Shown one piece after another: positions 16,681-29,135 of a stretch of DNA of 64,000 nt (position 1 is the stretch's first letter; each line of letters opens with the position of its first letter). This DNA is from Thiodiazotropha sp040507035 (GTDB taxonomy: Bacteria; Pseudomonadota; Gammaproteobacteria; Chromatiales; Chromatiaceae). The notes beneath the pieces were generated by a model. The model did no database searches and was not told the DNA's origin. It was given only the letters and a program-made list of their open reading frames with translations. The stretch is from the NCBI GenBank assembly GCA_040507035.1, contig JBEVVR010000052.1, positions 62,001 to 126,000 of the forward strand, in the 5' to 3' direction. The position numbers and the translations under genes are program-made.

Positions 16681-17598
16681 ATGCCAAGAATTTTCATATA
16701 TAACATAGTGTTACTCGCTATTGGAGTATTCTTGGCTGGGTGTGAGAACAAAACCGCCGCGCCCTATGAACCGACCTTTTCCAATGCACCGCCAGTCACC
16801 GAGACGGTCTATCTGTTCGGCGTTCACCCCCTGCATAACCCACAGCGATTGTACGAGGTATTCGGACCTTTGACTGATTATCTCAGCGAACAGATAGACG
16901 GGGTAGACTTCAAGCTTGAGGCATCGCGTAACTACGCGGCCTATGATGAAAAACTCTATGCAGGTAAATTTCATTTTAGCCTGCCCAACCCCTACCAGAC
17001 GATTAACGCCGTCGACAAGGGTTACCAGGTATTCGCCAAGATGGGTGACGACGAGAACTTCCGCGGCATTATCCTGGTAAGGCGTGATAGCGGTATCAGT
17101 CAAGTCTCCGATTTGAAGGGCAAAGCGGTGAGTTATCCTGCACCAACCGCCCTGGCTGCCACCATGATGCCCCAGCACTATCTGCAAACCCATGGCGTGA
17201 ATGTCTTGCGCGAACTGGACAACCGCTATGTGGGATCCCAGGAATCCTCGGTGATGAACGTCTACCTGAAACAGACTGCCGCTGCCGCAACCTGGCCGCC
17301 TCCCTGGTTGGCATTAGCGAAGGAGCGTCCGGAGCTGAAAAAAGAGCTACAGGTAATCTGGGAGACAAAACCCCTGATCAACAACGGCTTGGTAGTACTA
17401 CCCGAGGTGCCGGCCAAGATTGTCTTAAAGGTACATGACCTGATAGTCAATCTGCACACCCATGACCGGGGCAAGAAGATTCTTCAACCCATGGAACTCT
17501 CTCGATTTGAGAGTGCAACAAACAGTTCATACGATGTAGTGAGAGAGTTCATCGATAATTTCAGTCGCCAGGTACGGCCGTTGCAGGGGACTGAGTAA
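16681..17598 (+). CDS. PhnD-like periplasmic binding lipoprotein
   Basis: A 305-residue protein with a lipoprotein signal (LLAIGVFLAGC, lipid cysteine C21) and a phosphate/phosphonate-binding PhnD-type domain: YLFGVHPLHNPQRLYEVFGPLTDYLSEQ, FHFSLPNPYQ, IILVRRDSGISQVSDLKGKAVSYP and TWPPPW. No ABC permease or ATPase is nearby. Instead it sits 7 bp before a membrane GGDEF-EAL protein, so I infer that it is a ligand-sensing partner of that enzyme and not a transporter component. The ligand is unknown. It starts near the bufferin cluster 2 promoter region but runs away from it. Confidence 0.88.
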   Translation: MPRIFIYNIVLLAIGVFLAGCENKTAAPYEPTFSNAPPVTETVYLFGVHPLHNPQRLYEVFGPLTDYLSEQIDGVDFKLEASRNYAAYDEKLYAGKFHFSLPNPYQTINAVDKGYQVFAKMGDDENFRGIILVRRDSGISQVSDLKGKAVSYPAPTALAATMMPQHYLQTHGVNVLRELDNRYVGSQESSVMNVYLKQTAAAATWPPPWLALAKERPELKKELQVIWETKPLINNGLVVLPEVPAKIVLKVHDLIVNLHTHDRGKKILQPMELSRFESATNSSYDVVREFIDNFSRQVRPLQGTE

Positions 17599-17605
17599 AC
17601 CAACC

Positions 17606-20410
17606 ATGCTAACCCTCCTGAACCGTTTCTGGACAGCATCCATCGCACGTCAACTTATGCTTGGCATCGCCCTTGTACATGCGGTGTTGATGACCATTTT
17701 CGTCTTTGATCTGGTGACCCGTCAGCGCGACTTCCTGGTGCAGGAGTCCCGTGCGCAAGCCATTTCACTGGCAGAGACACTGGCGGCAAACGGCACATCC
17801 TGGGTATTGGCCCGGGACTACATCGGCATCGAGGAGGTAATTCACTCTCAACAGAGTTTTCCCGGCCTGCAATATGCTCTCTACACCGATCTGCACGGAC
17901 AGGTATTGGGTTATACCGATCGTTCCCGTGTAGGTAGCTATGTCAACGACCAAATAAGCATGCAATTGATGCATGCCACCCCTACAACCCAGGTACTGGT
18001 CGACAATACCAGCCATATCGATGTGGCCAATCCCATCATGGTCAACAACAATCACATCGGTTGGGCACGCGTCGGCATCAGTCGTTCAGGCATCACTGAA
18101 AATCTCCAGGTGGTTACCCACGAAGGGCTCATCTACACCGCTGTAGCCATTGCGGTGGGAGTGCTCTTTGCTTGGCTCATGAGCCGAGGACTGACCCGGG
18201 ACTTGCGCCGCCTGGCGGTTTTCGCCAAAGGTATCGAGACAGGGCAACGGGATCAACATTGCCACTTGGACAGGCCCGATGAATTGGGTCATTTGGCCCT
18301 GGATATGAATAACATGCTGGACACACTGGTCGAGCGTGAACAGGAAGTCGAATCGATGAACACCCGTATCAGGGCCGATGAAGAGCGATTACGACACGCC
18401 TTGGAGGGTAGCAATGACGGCTTGTGGGACTGGGACCTGATCACCAACCAGACCTACTTTTCACCACGCTGGAAAGAGATGCTCGGCTACCAGGATCATG
18501 AGATTACCAACATCTACTCCTCATGGGAGGAGCTAGTCCACCCCGATGACCTGCCTACTGCGCTTGCGAACATTCAGGCCCATATGGATGACCCGGCAAT
18601 ACCATACGAGGTCCTTATCCGCATGCGTCATAAAGATGGTGATTGGCGCTGGATCCTATCCCGGGGCCGAGCCCAACGCGATGCCGACAATCGCCTGGTG
18701 CGCATGGTCGGCACCCATGTGGATGTCACCGAACGCAAACGCCTCGAGTCTACGCTTTACGAGGAGAGGGAGCGCGCCATGGTGACTCTGCGCTCTATTG
18801 GTGATGGAGTCATCACCACGGATGCCGACGGTCGTATCACCTTTCTTAATTCAGTCGCCGAAAGCCTCACTGGATGGCACACTGAGGAGGCCACAGGGCG
18901 CTATTTGGAAGAGGTCTACCCCATCATTGACGAGGTTACCCGCGCACCGATTGAAAGCCTGGTCGAGCGATGCCTACGTGAGGGTCGAGTCATCGGTGTG
19001 GGCAACCAGAATATCCTGATCAACCAGGAGGGCAAAGAGATAGCGGTATCTGACTCCGCCGCACCAATACTGAATGAGTCGGGACATATCAATGGGGTGG
19101 TGCTGGTGTTCCACGACGTCTCTTCAGCCCGCCTGCTGCAACGCAAGATAGAGTATCAGGCCCTGCACGACAGTCTCACTGGATTGTGGAGCCGCTCGGC
19201 CTTTGACCAGCGACTTGAAGAACAGATCTCGCTTTCACTCAAGGGTACGGGTGAACACGTATTGATCTATATCGATCTGGATCAGTTCAAGGTGGTGAAT
19301 GACACCGTAGGCCATGTGGCAGGGGACGAATTACTAAGACAGGTAGCGGCCCTATTGAATGAACACTGCCGGGAGTCTGATGTACTTTCCCGTCTGGGCG
19401 GTGATGAATTCGGACTTCTGATGATCGGATGCGATCTTGACCATGGTATCAAAATCGCAGAAAAGCTGCGTGCGCAACTCGCGGAGTTCCCCTTTACCTG
19501 GGAGGATCACCATTTTCAAATCGGTGCCAGCTTCGGCATCGTCCTAATCAACCGTGAACTCCCCGATCCGAATGCACTTAGCCTGGCGGACCTGGCTTGC
19601 TATACCGCCAAAGATCAGGGCCGCAACCGGGTGCATGTCTACCAACCGGACGACCAACAGTTGGTTAAGCGGCAAAGCGAGATGAAATGGGTAGTCCGGG
19701 TCAAGGCTGCACTCAACGAAGAGCAGTTGGTACTCTACTCGCAACGCCTTAGACCGCTTTCTCGTGATGCAGATAGCCAGGACTTTCGCGAAGTACTTGT
19801 GCGTATGGTAGATCCGGAGAACGGACTCGTACTTCCCGGTCAGTTCATCCCTGCCGCCGAGCGTTACGACATCATGCACCGGGTCGACGAATGGGTGATT
19901 CGCAATGCCAGCGATTGGATGTTACACCCCGCGCATAGCAAGGTTCACCTCTTCATCAACCTCTCCGGTGGCTCCCTGGCAAACCGTCACATCCTGGAAC
20001 TCATCGAGGAGCGGCTGGACAAATGCCCCGAGCTAGGCAGACGGATATCACTGGAGATCACAGAAACTGCCGCCATCGGCAATCTGCAGCAGGCACTCAA
20101 CTACATGAAGCAACTCAAAAGACATGGCGTCAGCTTTGCCCTTGACGATTTCGGCAGTGGCCTCTCATCATTAGCCTATCTAAAAACCTTACCGGTGGAC
20201 TACGTAAAGATCGACGGTAGCTTTGTACGGGACCTGCTTGATGATCCGGTTGATGCCGCAATGGTGGAATCGATCTGCCGCATCTCCAATGAAATGGGTA
20301 TAGAGACTATTGCCGAGTTCGTTGAAGACATCGAGCTCATCGATTGGTTGACAGCGGTTGGCGTCGACTACGCACAAGGTTATGGCATCGAGAAACCGAA
20401 GCGGCTGTGA
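17606..20410 (+). CDS. HAMP-PAS-PAS-GGDEF-EAL cyclic-di-GMP enzyme
   Basis: A 934-residue membrane protein. Two membrane helices (about 15-40 and 170-195) flank a periplasmic domain of about 130 residues, followed by HAMP, two PAS domains (from about 262 and 390), GGDEF (from about 525) and EAL (from about 690). The cyclase site is intact (RLGGDEFGLL). In the EAL domain the signature reads EVLVRM instead of EALLR, but DDFGSGLSSL, LEITETAAIG and the lysine segment VDYVKIDGSF are present, so phosphodiesterase activity is possible but not assured. It is 7 bp behind the PhnD-like lipoprotein gene, which probably presents a periplasmic ligand to its sensor domain. Confidence 0.92.
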   Translation: MLTLLNRFWTASIARQLMLGIALVHAVLMTIFVFDLVTRQRDFLVQESRAQAISLAETLAANGTSWVLARDYIGIEEVIHSQQSFPGLQYALYTDLHGQVLGYTDRSRVGSYVNDQISMQLMHATPTTQVLVDNTSHIDVANPIMVNNNHIGWARVGISRSGITENLQVVTHEGLIYTAVAIAVGVLFAWLMSRGLTRDLRRLAVFAKGIETGQRDQHCHLDRPDELGHLALDMNNMLDTLVEREQEVESMNTRIRADEERLRHALEGSNDGLWDWDLITNQTYFSPRWKEMLGYQDHEITNIYSSWEELVHPDDLPTALANIQAHMDDPAIPYEVLIRMRHKDGDWRWILSRGRAQRDADNRLVRMVGTHVDVTERKRLESTLYEERERAMVTLRSIGDGVITTDADGRITFLNSVAESLTGWHTEEATGRYLEEVYPIIDEVTRAPIESLVERCLREGRVIGVGNQNILINQEGKEIAVSDSAAPILNESGHINGVVLVFHDVSSARLLQRKIEYQALHDSLTGLWSRSAFDQRLEEQISLSLKGTGEHVLIYIDLDQFKVVNDTVGHVAGDELLRQVAALLNEHCRESDVLSRLGGDEFGLLMIGCDLDHGIKIAEKLRAQLAEFPFTWEDHHFQIGASFGIVLINRELPDPNALSLADLACYTAKDQGRNRVHVYQPDDQQLVKRQSEMKWVVRVKAALNEEQLVLYSQRLRPLSRDADSQDFREVLVRMVDPENGLVLPGQFIPAAERYDIMHRVDEWVIRNASDWMLHPAHSKVHLFINLSGGSLANRHILELIEERLDKCPELGRRISLEITETAAIGNLQQALNYMKQLKRHGVSFALDDFGSGLSSLAYLKTLPVDYVKIDGSFVRDLLDDPVDAAMVESICRISNEMGIETIAEFVEDIELIDWLTAVGVDYAQGYGIEKPKRL

Positions 20411-20432
20411 ATCTCTGCAACCCTTTCAGGTC

Positions 20433-20508
20433 TGGAGCCGGCGAGAGGATTCGAACCCCCGACCAGCTGATTACAAATCAGCTGCTCTACCAACTGAGCT
20501 ACGCCGGC
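20433..20508 (-). tRNA. tRNA-Thr (anticodon TGT)
   Basis: A 76-nt cloverleaf on the minus strand: acceptor GCCGGCG/CGCCGGC, D-arm AGCTCAGTTGGTAGAGC, anticodon loop TTTGTAA with anticodon TGT, T-loop GGTTCGAATCC, and an encoded CCA end. It stands alone between two convergent genes. Confidence 0.97.
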
Positions 20509-20551
20509 TGGAGAGTGCGAATTCTATGCGTTTCTGCAGCGTCTGGCAAAC

Positions 20552-21379
20552 TTAGCGACAGCTGGTCTCTTTGACCTCGATATCTGGAAAATTCTTCAGT
20601 AGCTCACCCCAACCCTCTTCTGTGGGAACGGAAGCTGTAGTTTGCTGAAAATAGAGCCAATATTTAGTGACTTGGCGGTATCGGGGTTTGATCATGACCT
20701 CATAGCCGAGTTCGCTGATCTCCTTTCTTCTCGCTTCAGCCCGCTCTTCATTGCGAAACAGACCGAGGGAGATCGCATGTACCAGATCGCCGCTGGTAAA
20801 TCGCCAGAGGTCGCTGATACCATCGCGCTCAAGGCGATTTGCGATCTCGATTGCTGCCCCTCTCGAAGCTTGAGGGGGTACCAGAACCCAGATACCCGCC
20901 TGTTCATTGCTGGTTTCCGATTGCAGCTCTGGTTTTAGGCCCAAGGCCCGCAAGCGCACGGAGACAATCTCGGCATCCGAGCGGTTTTGCAGATAGCCAA
21001 CTGTTCTACAAACCGGAACTTCTATGGCAGCCGCCGCATCGGATTCCGTGGTTGTTGGCTCTTCAACTTGGGACGTCTTCTCGGATTCGCCCGTCAATTG
21101 TGGCCCGCTATCCGTCTCCTGCCGTTGCTCGGCGACCTGGGGTTCGCGAGTCTGGGATTGGCTCTCAGCGGCATCCTCGGCTTGGGAAACAGATGTCTCT
21201 GCGGTCACGGAGGTCCCTTCAACCCCTGCGTCCTCATCAGGTTCTGCCATCTCCTTAGAGAGAAGAAGTTCACCAAGATCCGGCAAGCCTTTGTCATCGC
21301 TTTTTTCAGCCTGCTGAGGATAGATCAGGATGAACATCCCCAAGTTGGCCAGGAGCAGAATGAAAAAGAGCCACTTCAT
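20552..21379 (-). CDS. Membrane-anchored SPOR-domain-like protein
   Basis: A 275-residue protein with one N-terminal membrane helix (MKWLFFILLLANLGMFILIY), a long acidic low-complexity linker rich in Glu, Gln and Thr (about 25-120) and a C-terminal domain with the SPOR pattern (VCRTVGYLQNRSDAEIVSVR, WVLVPPQASRGAAIEIANRL, VHAISLGLFRNEERAEARR). SPOR domains bind denuded septal peptidoglycan, so a cell-envelope or division role is plausible. It starts after AAGGA, 59 bp behind coaX in the same orientation, and ends near tRNA-Thr. Confidence 0.82.
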   Translation of the reverse strand: MKWLFFILLLANLGMFILIYPQQAEKSDDKGLPDLGELLLSKEMAEPDEDAGVEGTSVTAETSVSQAEDAAESQSQTREPQVAEQRQETDSGPQLTGESEKTSQVEEPTTTESDAAAAIEVPVCRTVGYLQNRSDAEIVSVRLRALGLKPELQSETSNEQAGIWVLVPPQASRGAAIEIANRLERDGISDLWRFTSGDLVHAISLGLFRNEERAEARRKEISELGYEVMIKPRYRQVTKYWLYFQQTTASVPTEEGWGELLKNFPDIEVKETSCR

Positions 21380-21438
21380 AGCAATCCTTTAACAACCCTA
21401 TTGAACAGATACATTTTGGCGAACCGATAAAAATTGGC

Positions 21439-22176
21439 CTAACTATCAAGGCTTGATTGCAGTTGCAGACCCATCAGAACCAGACTAGGCACTACTTCGT
21501 GTGGCAGTTCCAGGTGTGGAGACAAATATCCCGCGTCACCACCCGTGACTACACAGCGGACCTCTCCTGCTTCACGCTGCTGCAACATTCGATGAATCTT
21601 CTCAATCGTTGCACACTGTGCCACCACAGCGCCTGTCAGGATACCCGATGCCGTGTCGGTTGCGAAATAATCCCTGATTCTTCCCTCATCGTGGGAAGGA
21701 ATATCGGTATTCTGTCGCAGTGCATCTGCAATTAATCGCTTACCCGGCAAGATGATACCACCGATATGCCTCCCTTCAGCGTCCATGGCATCAATCGTGG
21801 TTGCAGAGCCGCAGTCTACGACAATCTGGGATAGGGATGAAAGGGCGCGTGCCGCAATCAGGGCCAACCATCGGTCGACACCCAATTGAGCCGGCTGTTC
21901 ATAGCCATTGGTTACACCAAGTTCCTGACGCCTTGTCTCGGCAAAAAGGGCTGCTAATTGCCATTCCCGTTGCAGCCACTGCAGGAGCTTCTCGTCGACC
22001 TGCTGGCGACGCACACTTGCAATATACACCGCATCCGGCTTTACCAGTTCAAGCCAAGCCTCCTCGATTGCCCTCGGCAGGTCTGAAGATTGTGCCTGAT
22101 GGTAAGCCCCCTTAGCCAGCTCGCCCTCAGTCGCCCACTTGATAGCCGTATTGCCAATATCGACATAGAGTTTCAT
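21439..22176 (-). CDS. coaX: Type III pantothenate kinase
   Basis: CoaX phosphorylates pantothenate, the first step of coenzyme A synthesis. The 245-residue protein has the ASKHA-fold motifs DIGNTAIKWA (residues 6-15), GVDRWLALIAAR, VVDCGSATTIDAMD and the C-terminal VVTGGDAGYL. The ATG overlaps the birA stop (ATGA), a translationally coupled birA-coaX pair that is common in gammaproteobacteria. Confidence 0.96.
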   Translation of the reverse strand: MKLYVDIGNTAIKWATEGELAKGAYHQAQSSDLPRAIEEAWLELVKPDAVYIASVRRQQVDEKLLQWLQREWQLAALFAETRRQELGVTNGYEQPAQLGVDRWLALIAARALSSLSQIVVDCGSATTIDAMDAEGRHIGGIILPGKRLIADALRQNTDIPSHDEGRIRDYFATDTASGILTGAVVAQCATIEKIHRMLQQREAGEVRCVVTGGDAGYLSPHLELPHEVVPSLVLMGLQLQSSLDS

Positions 22177-23165
22177 AACAACTTGTCCACGGCCCTTCGC
22201 AAGCTGACTTCGCCGGCGTGAAAGGATTGCTCCTCACCATCACAATGCAAACGGATGGCACCATTCCCATCTATACCAAGATGCTCTCCAGTGTGCACCC
22301 GGTTGTGGCTGCGAATCTCCACCTGCTCTCCCAGAAACAGATCATGTTGATGCCACTCTTCGGTAAATGACGCCAATCCCCCCGCCTGGTACTCCCCGAC
22401 AACATCCCTGAGATGTCGAATCAACTTTGATACCAGCTGATTGCGGGTGAACGGCATGATGTTGGGGATGGCGCTCAGATCGACCCAGGGCTGATCGATA
22501 TCGTCGCCGTGGCTACCTAGTGAGGTATTGAGGCCTATACCTATTACCACCTGTGAAGGGCCGCCGGCCTCTCCCGTCACCTCGAGCAACAGACCTGCCA
22601 GTTTCTTACCTTGCCACAACACGTCGTTCGGCCACTTGAGCCCGGCCTGATCACAGTTTATCTGATGCAACAGACGCTTGACCGCAATCGCCGAGGCCAG
22701 GCTAAGGCCAGCCAACTGCATTGGCGGTTCTTCAAAGCGCCACAACATGGAGAGATAGATGTTTCTGCCAAAGGGGGAGATCCATTTGCGACCATGTCTA
22801 CCCTTACCCGCCAGCTGCTGTTCGGCCACGCAAACCGTACCCAACTCAGCACCGTTTGCCGCATGCTGCATCAACCAGCTGTTGGTGGAGTCTATGCAAG
22901 CGTGGAGCACCAAGGCCGGCAACGGCTCGATACCCTCTGTCCGCAACATCGCCTGGATGGTATCGGGATTGAGCAGATCCAAGGCTTCACGCAGACGATA
23001 TCCCCTGCCCGAGACGGCATCGATCTCGAGACTGTATTTCTGCTTGATCTGCTGCAGTTTTTTCCAAACCGATGAGCGTGTCACATGCAACAGCCTTCCC
23101 AGCTCCTGGCCTGAATGAAAACGGCCGTCAGCCAAACTTTGAATCAGCTCATGGTGTTGATACAT
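22173..23165 (-). CDS. birA: Biotin--protein ligase and biotin operon repressor
   Basis: BirA activates biotin with ATP and transfers it to acetyl-CoA carboxylase. The 330-residue protein has an N-terminal winged helix (FHSGQELGRLLHVTRSSVWKKL, about 15-60), so it probably also represses biotin genes. The ligase core follows with the GKGRHGRKWISPFGRNIYLS biotin loop, KWPNDVLWQGKKLAGLL and a small C-terminal SH3-like domain. It overlaps the M61 peptidase gene upstream by 17 bp and coaX downstream by 4 bp. Confidence 0.96.
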   Translation of the reverse strand: MYQHHELIQSLADGRFHSGQELGRLLHVTRSSVWKKLQQIKQKYSLEIDAVSGRGYRLREALDLLNPDTIQAMLRTEGIEPLPALVLHACIDSTNSWLMQHAANGAELGTVCVAEQQLAGKGRHGRKWISPFGRNIYLSMLWRFEEPPMQLAGLSLASAIAVKRLLHQINCDQAGLKWPNDVLWQGKKLAGLLLEVTGEAGGPSQVVIGIGLNTSLGSHGDDIDQPWVDLSAIPNIMPFTRNQLVSKLIRHLRDVVGEYQAGGLASFTEEWHQHDLFLGEQVEIRSHNRVHTGEHLGIDGNGAIRLHCDGEEQSFHAGEVSLRRAVDKLL

Positions 23166-24966
23166 GACCTTGCAACCAGTTGTTCAGACGCTGCTGTTGA
23201 ATACTGCCAGGGTGTTGCGCGAGGTAGATGGCACAAGTATCGGCTGTTGCTGGGAGGGGAGAACAAGAGATGACCATCAACTCATCCCCGCGAAAAAGGT
23301 GCAGCTCAATGGATACCCCCTGATCTAGCCGGGCAATGTGTTTCTCCATCTGTTTAGCGCTCAAATTCAATCCATCCACGGCGACGATCTCGTCACCCGC
23401 CGAAAGCCCCGCCAACTGCGCTCCACCACCGTCAAAGACCTGCAACAAGCGGATTCGTTTCTCAAGCTGTTCCCACTTCGCACCCAATACCGGCTTTGGA
23501 TTTACAGCCTTTGGCGGCTCTTTAACCACTCTGCCCTTGTCCTCGCTATGCTTCGCCGGAAGTAGATGGAGTTCTACGGCAAACTCAGCCAGGGTCTCCG
23601 CGAGGGGCAGTTCCTGGGTGGAACGGACCCCCATGTCAAACAAGGGTTGCAGATCGAGTGAAGTGACTTCAGCCACCAGCTTTTCGAATCCGTCTTCAGG
23701 TAGACCCACAGATTGCTTTCCGTAGCGCTGCCACATCGCCCGCATCACATCATCGAGTGAATGCCTATTGTCACTGCGCAGTCGTATGGTCAAATCGAGC
23801 AGGAGGGCGAACAGGGCGCCTTTTGCATAGTAGCTAACAATGGCGTTTGGCGCATTCTCATCCTGTTTGTAGAATTTGGTCCAGGCATCAAAGCTCGACT
23901 CCTCCAGTGTCTGCTTGTGCCTGCCGCTGCCACGCATCACCCGGGTAACGGTCTGCGCCATCATTTCGAAATAGTCCTTGGGATCGATCACGCCGCTCCT
24001 GACAAGTAGCAGCTCATCATAGTAGGAGGTGATGCCCTCGAAGATCCACAACTGGCGCGTGTGGACCTCGGCGCTAGTTCCCTGCTGTTGAAACACCTCC
24101 GGAGTAATCCGTTTCACATTCCAGAGGTGGAAGTATTCATGACTGCACAGTGCCAACAGTCTTCGATACCCCTCCGTAACCCCTTCATCCCCCGGCTGTG
24201 GAAGGTCATCTCTACTGATTATCAGGCTGGTCGAGTTGCGGTGTTCCAGTCCCCCATAACCGTCACCGACCACCTGCAAAAGAAACAGGTATTCGGTTAT
24301 TGGCAAATCGCCAAATAACTCCACCTCCTGCAGACAAACCCGGCGCAGATCCGCACACAGCCTATCCCCATCCAAATCATGTACACCACTGATCACAAAG
24401 CGATGGCGACACCCATCGAGGCTAAACTCATATTCAGCGAATTCACCCGCCTCCACAGGATGGTCGATCAGGGCCTCGTAATCGTCACAAATATAGACAC
24501 CAAAACCCGCCCCATCGACACGCTCGACTGGCATCGCGGTTGCCAGGCGCCAGTTTTCAGCATAACCCTGAGTAGGCGCTACAATGGTCAAACTGCACGC
24601 GCGCTCCTCTTGTCCAGTGACAGCCAAAAAAAGACTCGGGCCATTGAAATAGGCATGCCGGGTGTCAAAGTGTGCGCTTCTAACACTCAACTCCAGGGCA
24701 TAAACCCGGTAGACGATTTTCAATTCACCGCAAACCTGAGCAGCACGCCATGTCTGTTTATCCACCTTGACCAGGGCTACAGGTTGATCTGCGCTGAAGG
24801 CAGAGATGGAGACAATATTCCTGGCGAAGTCACGCACCATGTAGCTGCCACGTATCCAGCTTGGCAAGTAGACCTGCTGACCATCGGGATCGGGCTTTGC
24901 AATGATTAGTTCCACTTCGAACAGATGGGCTTGAGCAGAGAAGAAAACAAGCTTGTATGCGTTCAT
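23149..24966 (-). CDS. M61 family metallopeptidase with PDZ domain
   Basis: A 605-residue glycyl-aminopeptidase-like (M61) zinc peptidase. The zinc motif HEYFHLWNVKRI is visible near residue 270-280, with the downstream glutamate segment LWIFEGITSYYDELLL, and a PDZ domain near the C-terminus (GAQLAGLSAGDEIVAVDGLNL). There is no signal peptide, suggesting a cytoplasmic enzyme for short peptides. The ATG at 24964-24966 overlaps the upstream stop codon (TAATG) and follows a CAGG site, so I prefer it over a GTG four codons earlier. Confidence 0.92.
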   Translation of the reverse strand: MNAYKLVFFSAQAHLFEVELIIAKPDPDGQQVYLPSWIRGSYMVRDFARNIVSISAFSADQPVALVKVDKQTWRAAQVCGELKIVYRVYALELSVRSAHFDTRHAYFNGPSLFLAVTGQEERACSLTIVAPTQGYAENWRLATAMPVERVDGAGFGVYICDDYEALIDHPVEAGEFAEYEFSLDGCRHRFVISGVHDLDGDRLCADLRRVCLQEVELFGDLPITEYLFLLQVVGDGYGGLEHRNSTSLIISRDDLPQPGDEGVTEGYRRLLALCSHEYFHLWNVKRITPEVFQQQGTSAEVHTRQLWIFEGITSYYDELLLVRSGVIDPKDYFEMMAQTVTRVMRGSGRHKQTLEESSFDAWTKFYKQDENAPNAIVSYYAKGALFALLLDLTIRLRSDNRHSLDDVMRAMWQRYGKQSVGLPEDGFEKLVAEVTSLDLQPLFDMGVRSTQELPLAETLAEFAVELHLLPAKHSEDKGRVVKEPPKAVNPKPVLGAKWEQLEKRIRLLQVFDGGGAQLAGLSAGDEIVAVDGLNLSAKQMEKHIARLDQGVSIELHLFRGDELMVISCSPLPATADTCAIYLAQHPGSIQQQRLNNWLQGHVSTP

Positions 24967-25607
24967 TACCTGTCCCACTGAATGATTGCCTGTTTACCCT
25001 CTCGATTGACCGGCCGCGCGATCAACCCCGCATGATTCGCACTGACCTGGTAACGCGCTCCCCGCTCCACCGGCATGTAGACCGAACTGCCGTACATGGT
25101 GTCGACCATGCCGAAACGATCGGTAAGATCGGCGACTAAGCTGTCGACAATGGCGAAGTCGTCATGCAGATTGTGCACCTGAATCACCCTGCTGCCCGCG
25201 GCGGCCTCGCGGCCCGATAAAGATTCCAGGCGCACCACCGGTTCTTTACCGAGCAGAGCAACCCAAGGCTTCCACTTGATAAACCGCGCATCCACCCGCC
25301 ACTCGTCCGCCGAGATAAGATAGCTCCTGCGTTCACCGTCGATAGTCAAAACCAACTCGCTCTTTTCACTGTCAACGGAACCGATCTCGATCTCGGCCAG
25401 GAGCTGTTCCTTGGTCAGCTGGACATAACTCTGCACACTAAACAACAGCATCGAGACGAAGCTACCCAACAACAGTACAACCAAACCCAGCAGGCCATTG
25501 ATGCTTGCGCGGAGAATTTTCCTTTTCACCACGAGCTGCCGTATAGCCAAACCGGTCAGCACAATACCAAACAACAACAATGTGAGTGAGAGCACCATAG
25601 TCGCCAT
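24966..25607 (-). CDS. Membrane protein of unknown function, two N-terminal helices
   Basis: A 213-residue protein with two N-terminal membrane helices (about 5-20 and 32-55) and a soluble C-terminal domain of about 150 residues with ESLSGREAAAGSRVIQVH and MYGSSVYMPVERGARYQVS. Homologues are sometimes labelled 'cation/multidrug efflux pump', but with only two helices it cannot be a pump by itself. The stop codon overlaps the start of the M61 peptidase gene, so the two are coupled. The open frame extends 13 codons further; MATMVLSLTLLL at 25607 looks like the true start. Confidence 0.7.
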   Translation of the reverse strand: MATMVLSLTLLLFGIVLTGLAIRQLVVKRKILRASINGLLGLVVLLLGSFVSMLLFSVQSYVQLTKEQLLAEIEIGSVDSEKSELVLTIDGERRSYLISADEWRVDARFIKWKPWVALLGKEPVVRLESLSGREAAAGSRVIQVHNLHDDFAIVDSLVADLTDRFGMVDTMYGSSVYMPVERGARYQVSANHAGLIARPVNREGKQAIIQWDR

Positions 25608-25685
25608 CTTACACGCAACCCCATGATATGAACCAGGAATAGCCATAGATAATGGGTTTATGTTGAAAAAACGCGATATCGAGAC

Positions 25686-25720
25686 AAAAAAAAACCCCGG
25701 ACCTTACGGTCCGGGGTTTT
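25686..25720 (-). terminator. Terminator of the rRNA operon
   Basis: A 13-bp perfect stem (AAAACCCCGGACC at 25691-25703 with 25708-25720), a four-base loop and a run of nine T on the minus strand, 10 bp after the 5S gene. Confidence 0.95.
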
Positions 25721-25729
25721 CGCTGTAAA

Positions 25730-25848
25730 AACCTGGCAGTGTCCTACTTTTACATGGGGAGACCCCACACTATCATCGGCGCTATGTCGTTTCACTTCCG
25801 AGTTCGAGATGGGATCGGGTGGTACCAACACGCTATTTCTACCAGGTA
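25730..25848 (-). rRNA. rrf: 5S ribosomal RNA
   Basis: About 119 nt on the minus strand. Conserved stretches such as CGAACTCGGAAGTGAAACG and TGGGGTCTCCCCATG are present, and the terminal helix TACCTGG/CCAGGT closes. It is the last gene of the rRNA operon. Confidence 0.96.
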
Positions 25849-25856
25849 AACTGGTT

Positions 25857-25942
25857 GAAAATAGGGGTCGGAGTCAATTTCCCTCACTCCTTTCGCAAGT
25901 CGCAAGTCCGAGCATGGAAACTTGACTCCGACCCCTATTTTC
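25857..25942. repeat. Inverted-repeat element in the 23S-5S spacer
   Basis: Two 21-bp perfectly inverted arms (25857-25877 and 25922-25942, core GGGGTCGGAGTCAA) with further pairing inward surround about 40 bp. The arm resembles the palindromic repeats associated with REP-type (tyrosine) transposases in proteobacteria; that family link is from memory. It would form a long hairpin in the pre-rRNA between 23S and 5S. Confidence 0.8.
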
Positions 25943-26021
25943 TATTCGGTTAGATCGCTTGAGCAATATTTTTTTGAGTGTTGCGTTTGCTTGAGCCAAA
26001 CCCAAAACATTTGGGTGTTAT

Positions 26022-28907
<2,886 letters not shown>

Positions 28908-29046
28908 ATATAACCCCAAAAATTCTGGAGCCAGGTCACTCGTACAAATGCAACATACCCAAATAACTAAGTTTTTGAGAACTTAGATACTCATTTAGAT
29001 ATTAAGGATGTCTCACGACATCCGCCTATCTGCGATCTAACCTAAT

Positions 29047-29058
29047 TTTTAAAGAGCA
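29047..29058 (-). promoter_or_regulatory. boxA antitermination site in the 16S-23S spacer
   Basis: Minus-strand TGCTCTTTAAAA about 140 bp before the 23S gene matches the rrn boxA, which recruits NusB/S10 to prevent Rho termination. Confidence 0.75.
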
Positions 29059-29135
29059 TTACTTCGTTAATACGAAGTGGCTAGCGTTTGCGTCGCTAGA
29101 CACTTGGCACTAATGGTTCGAGCTGGGCGACTGTT

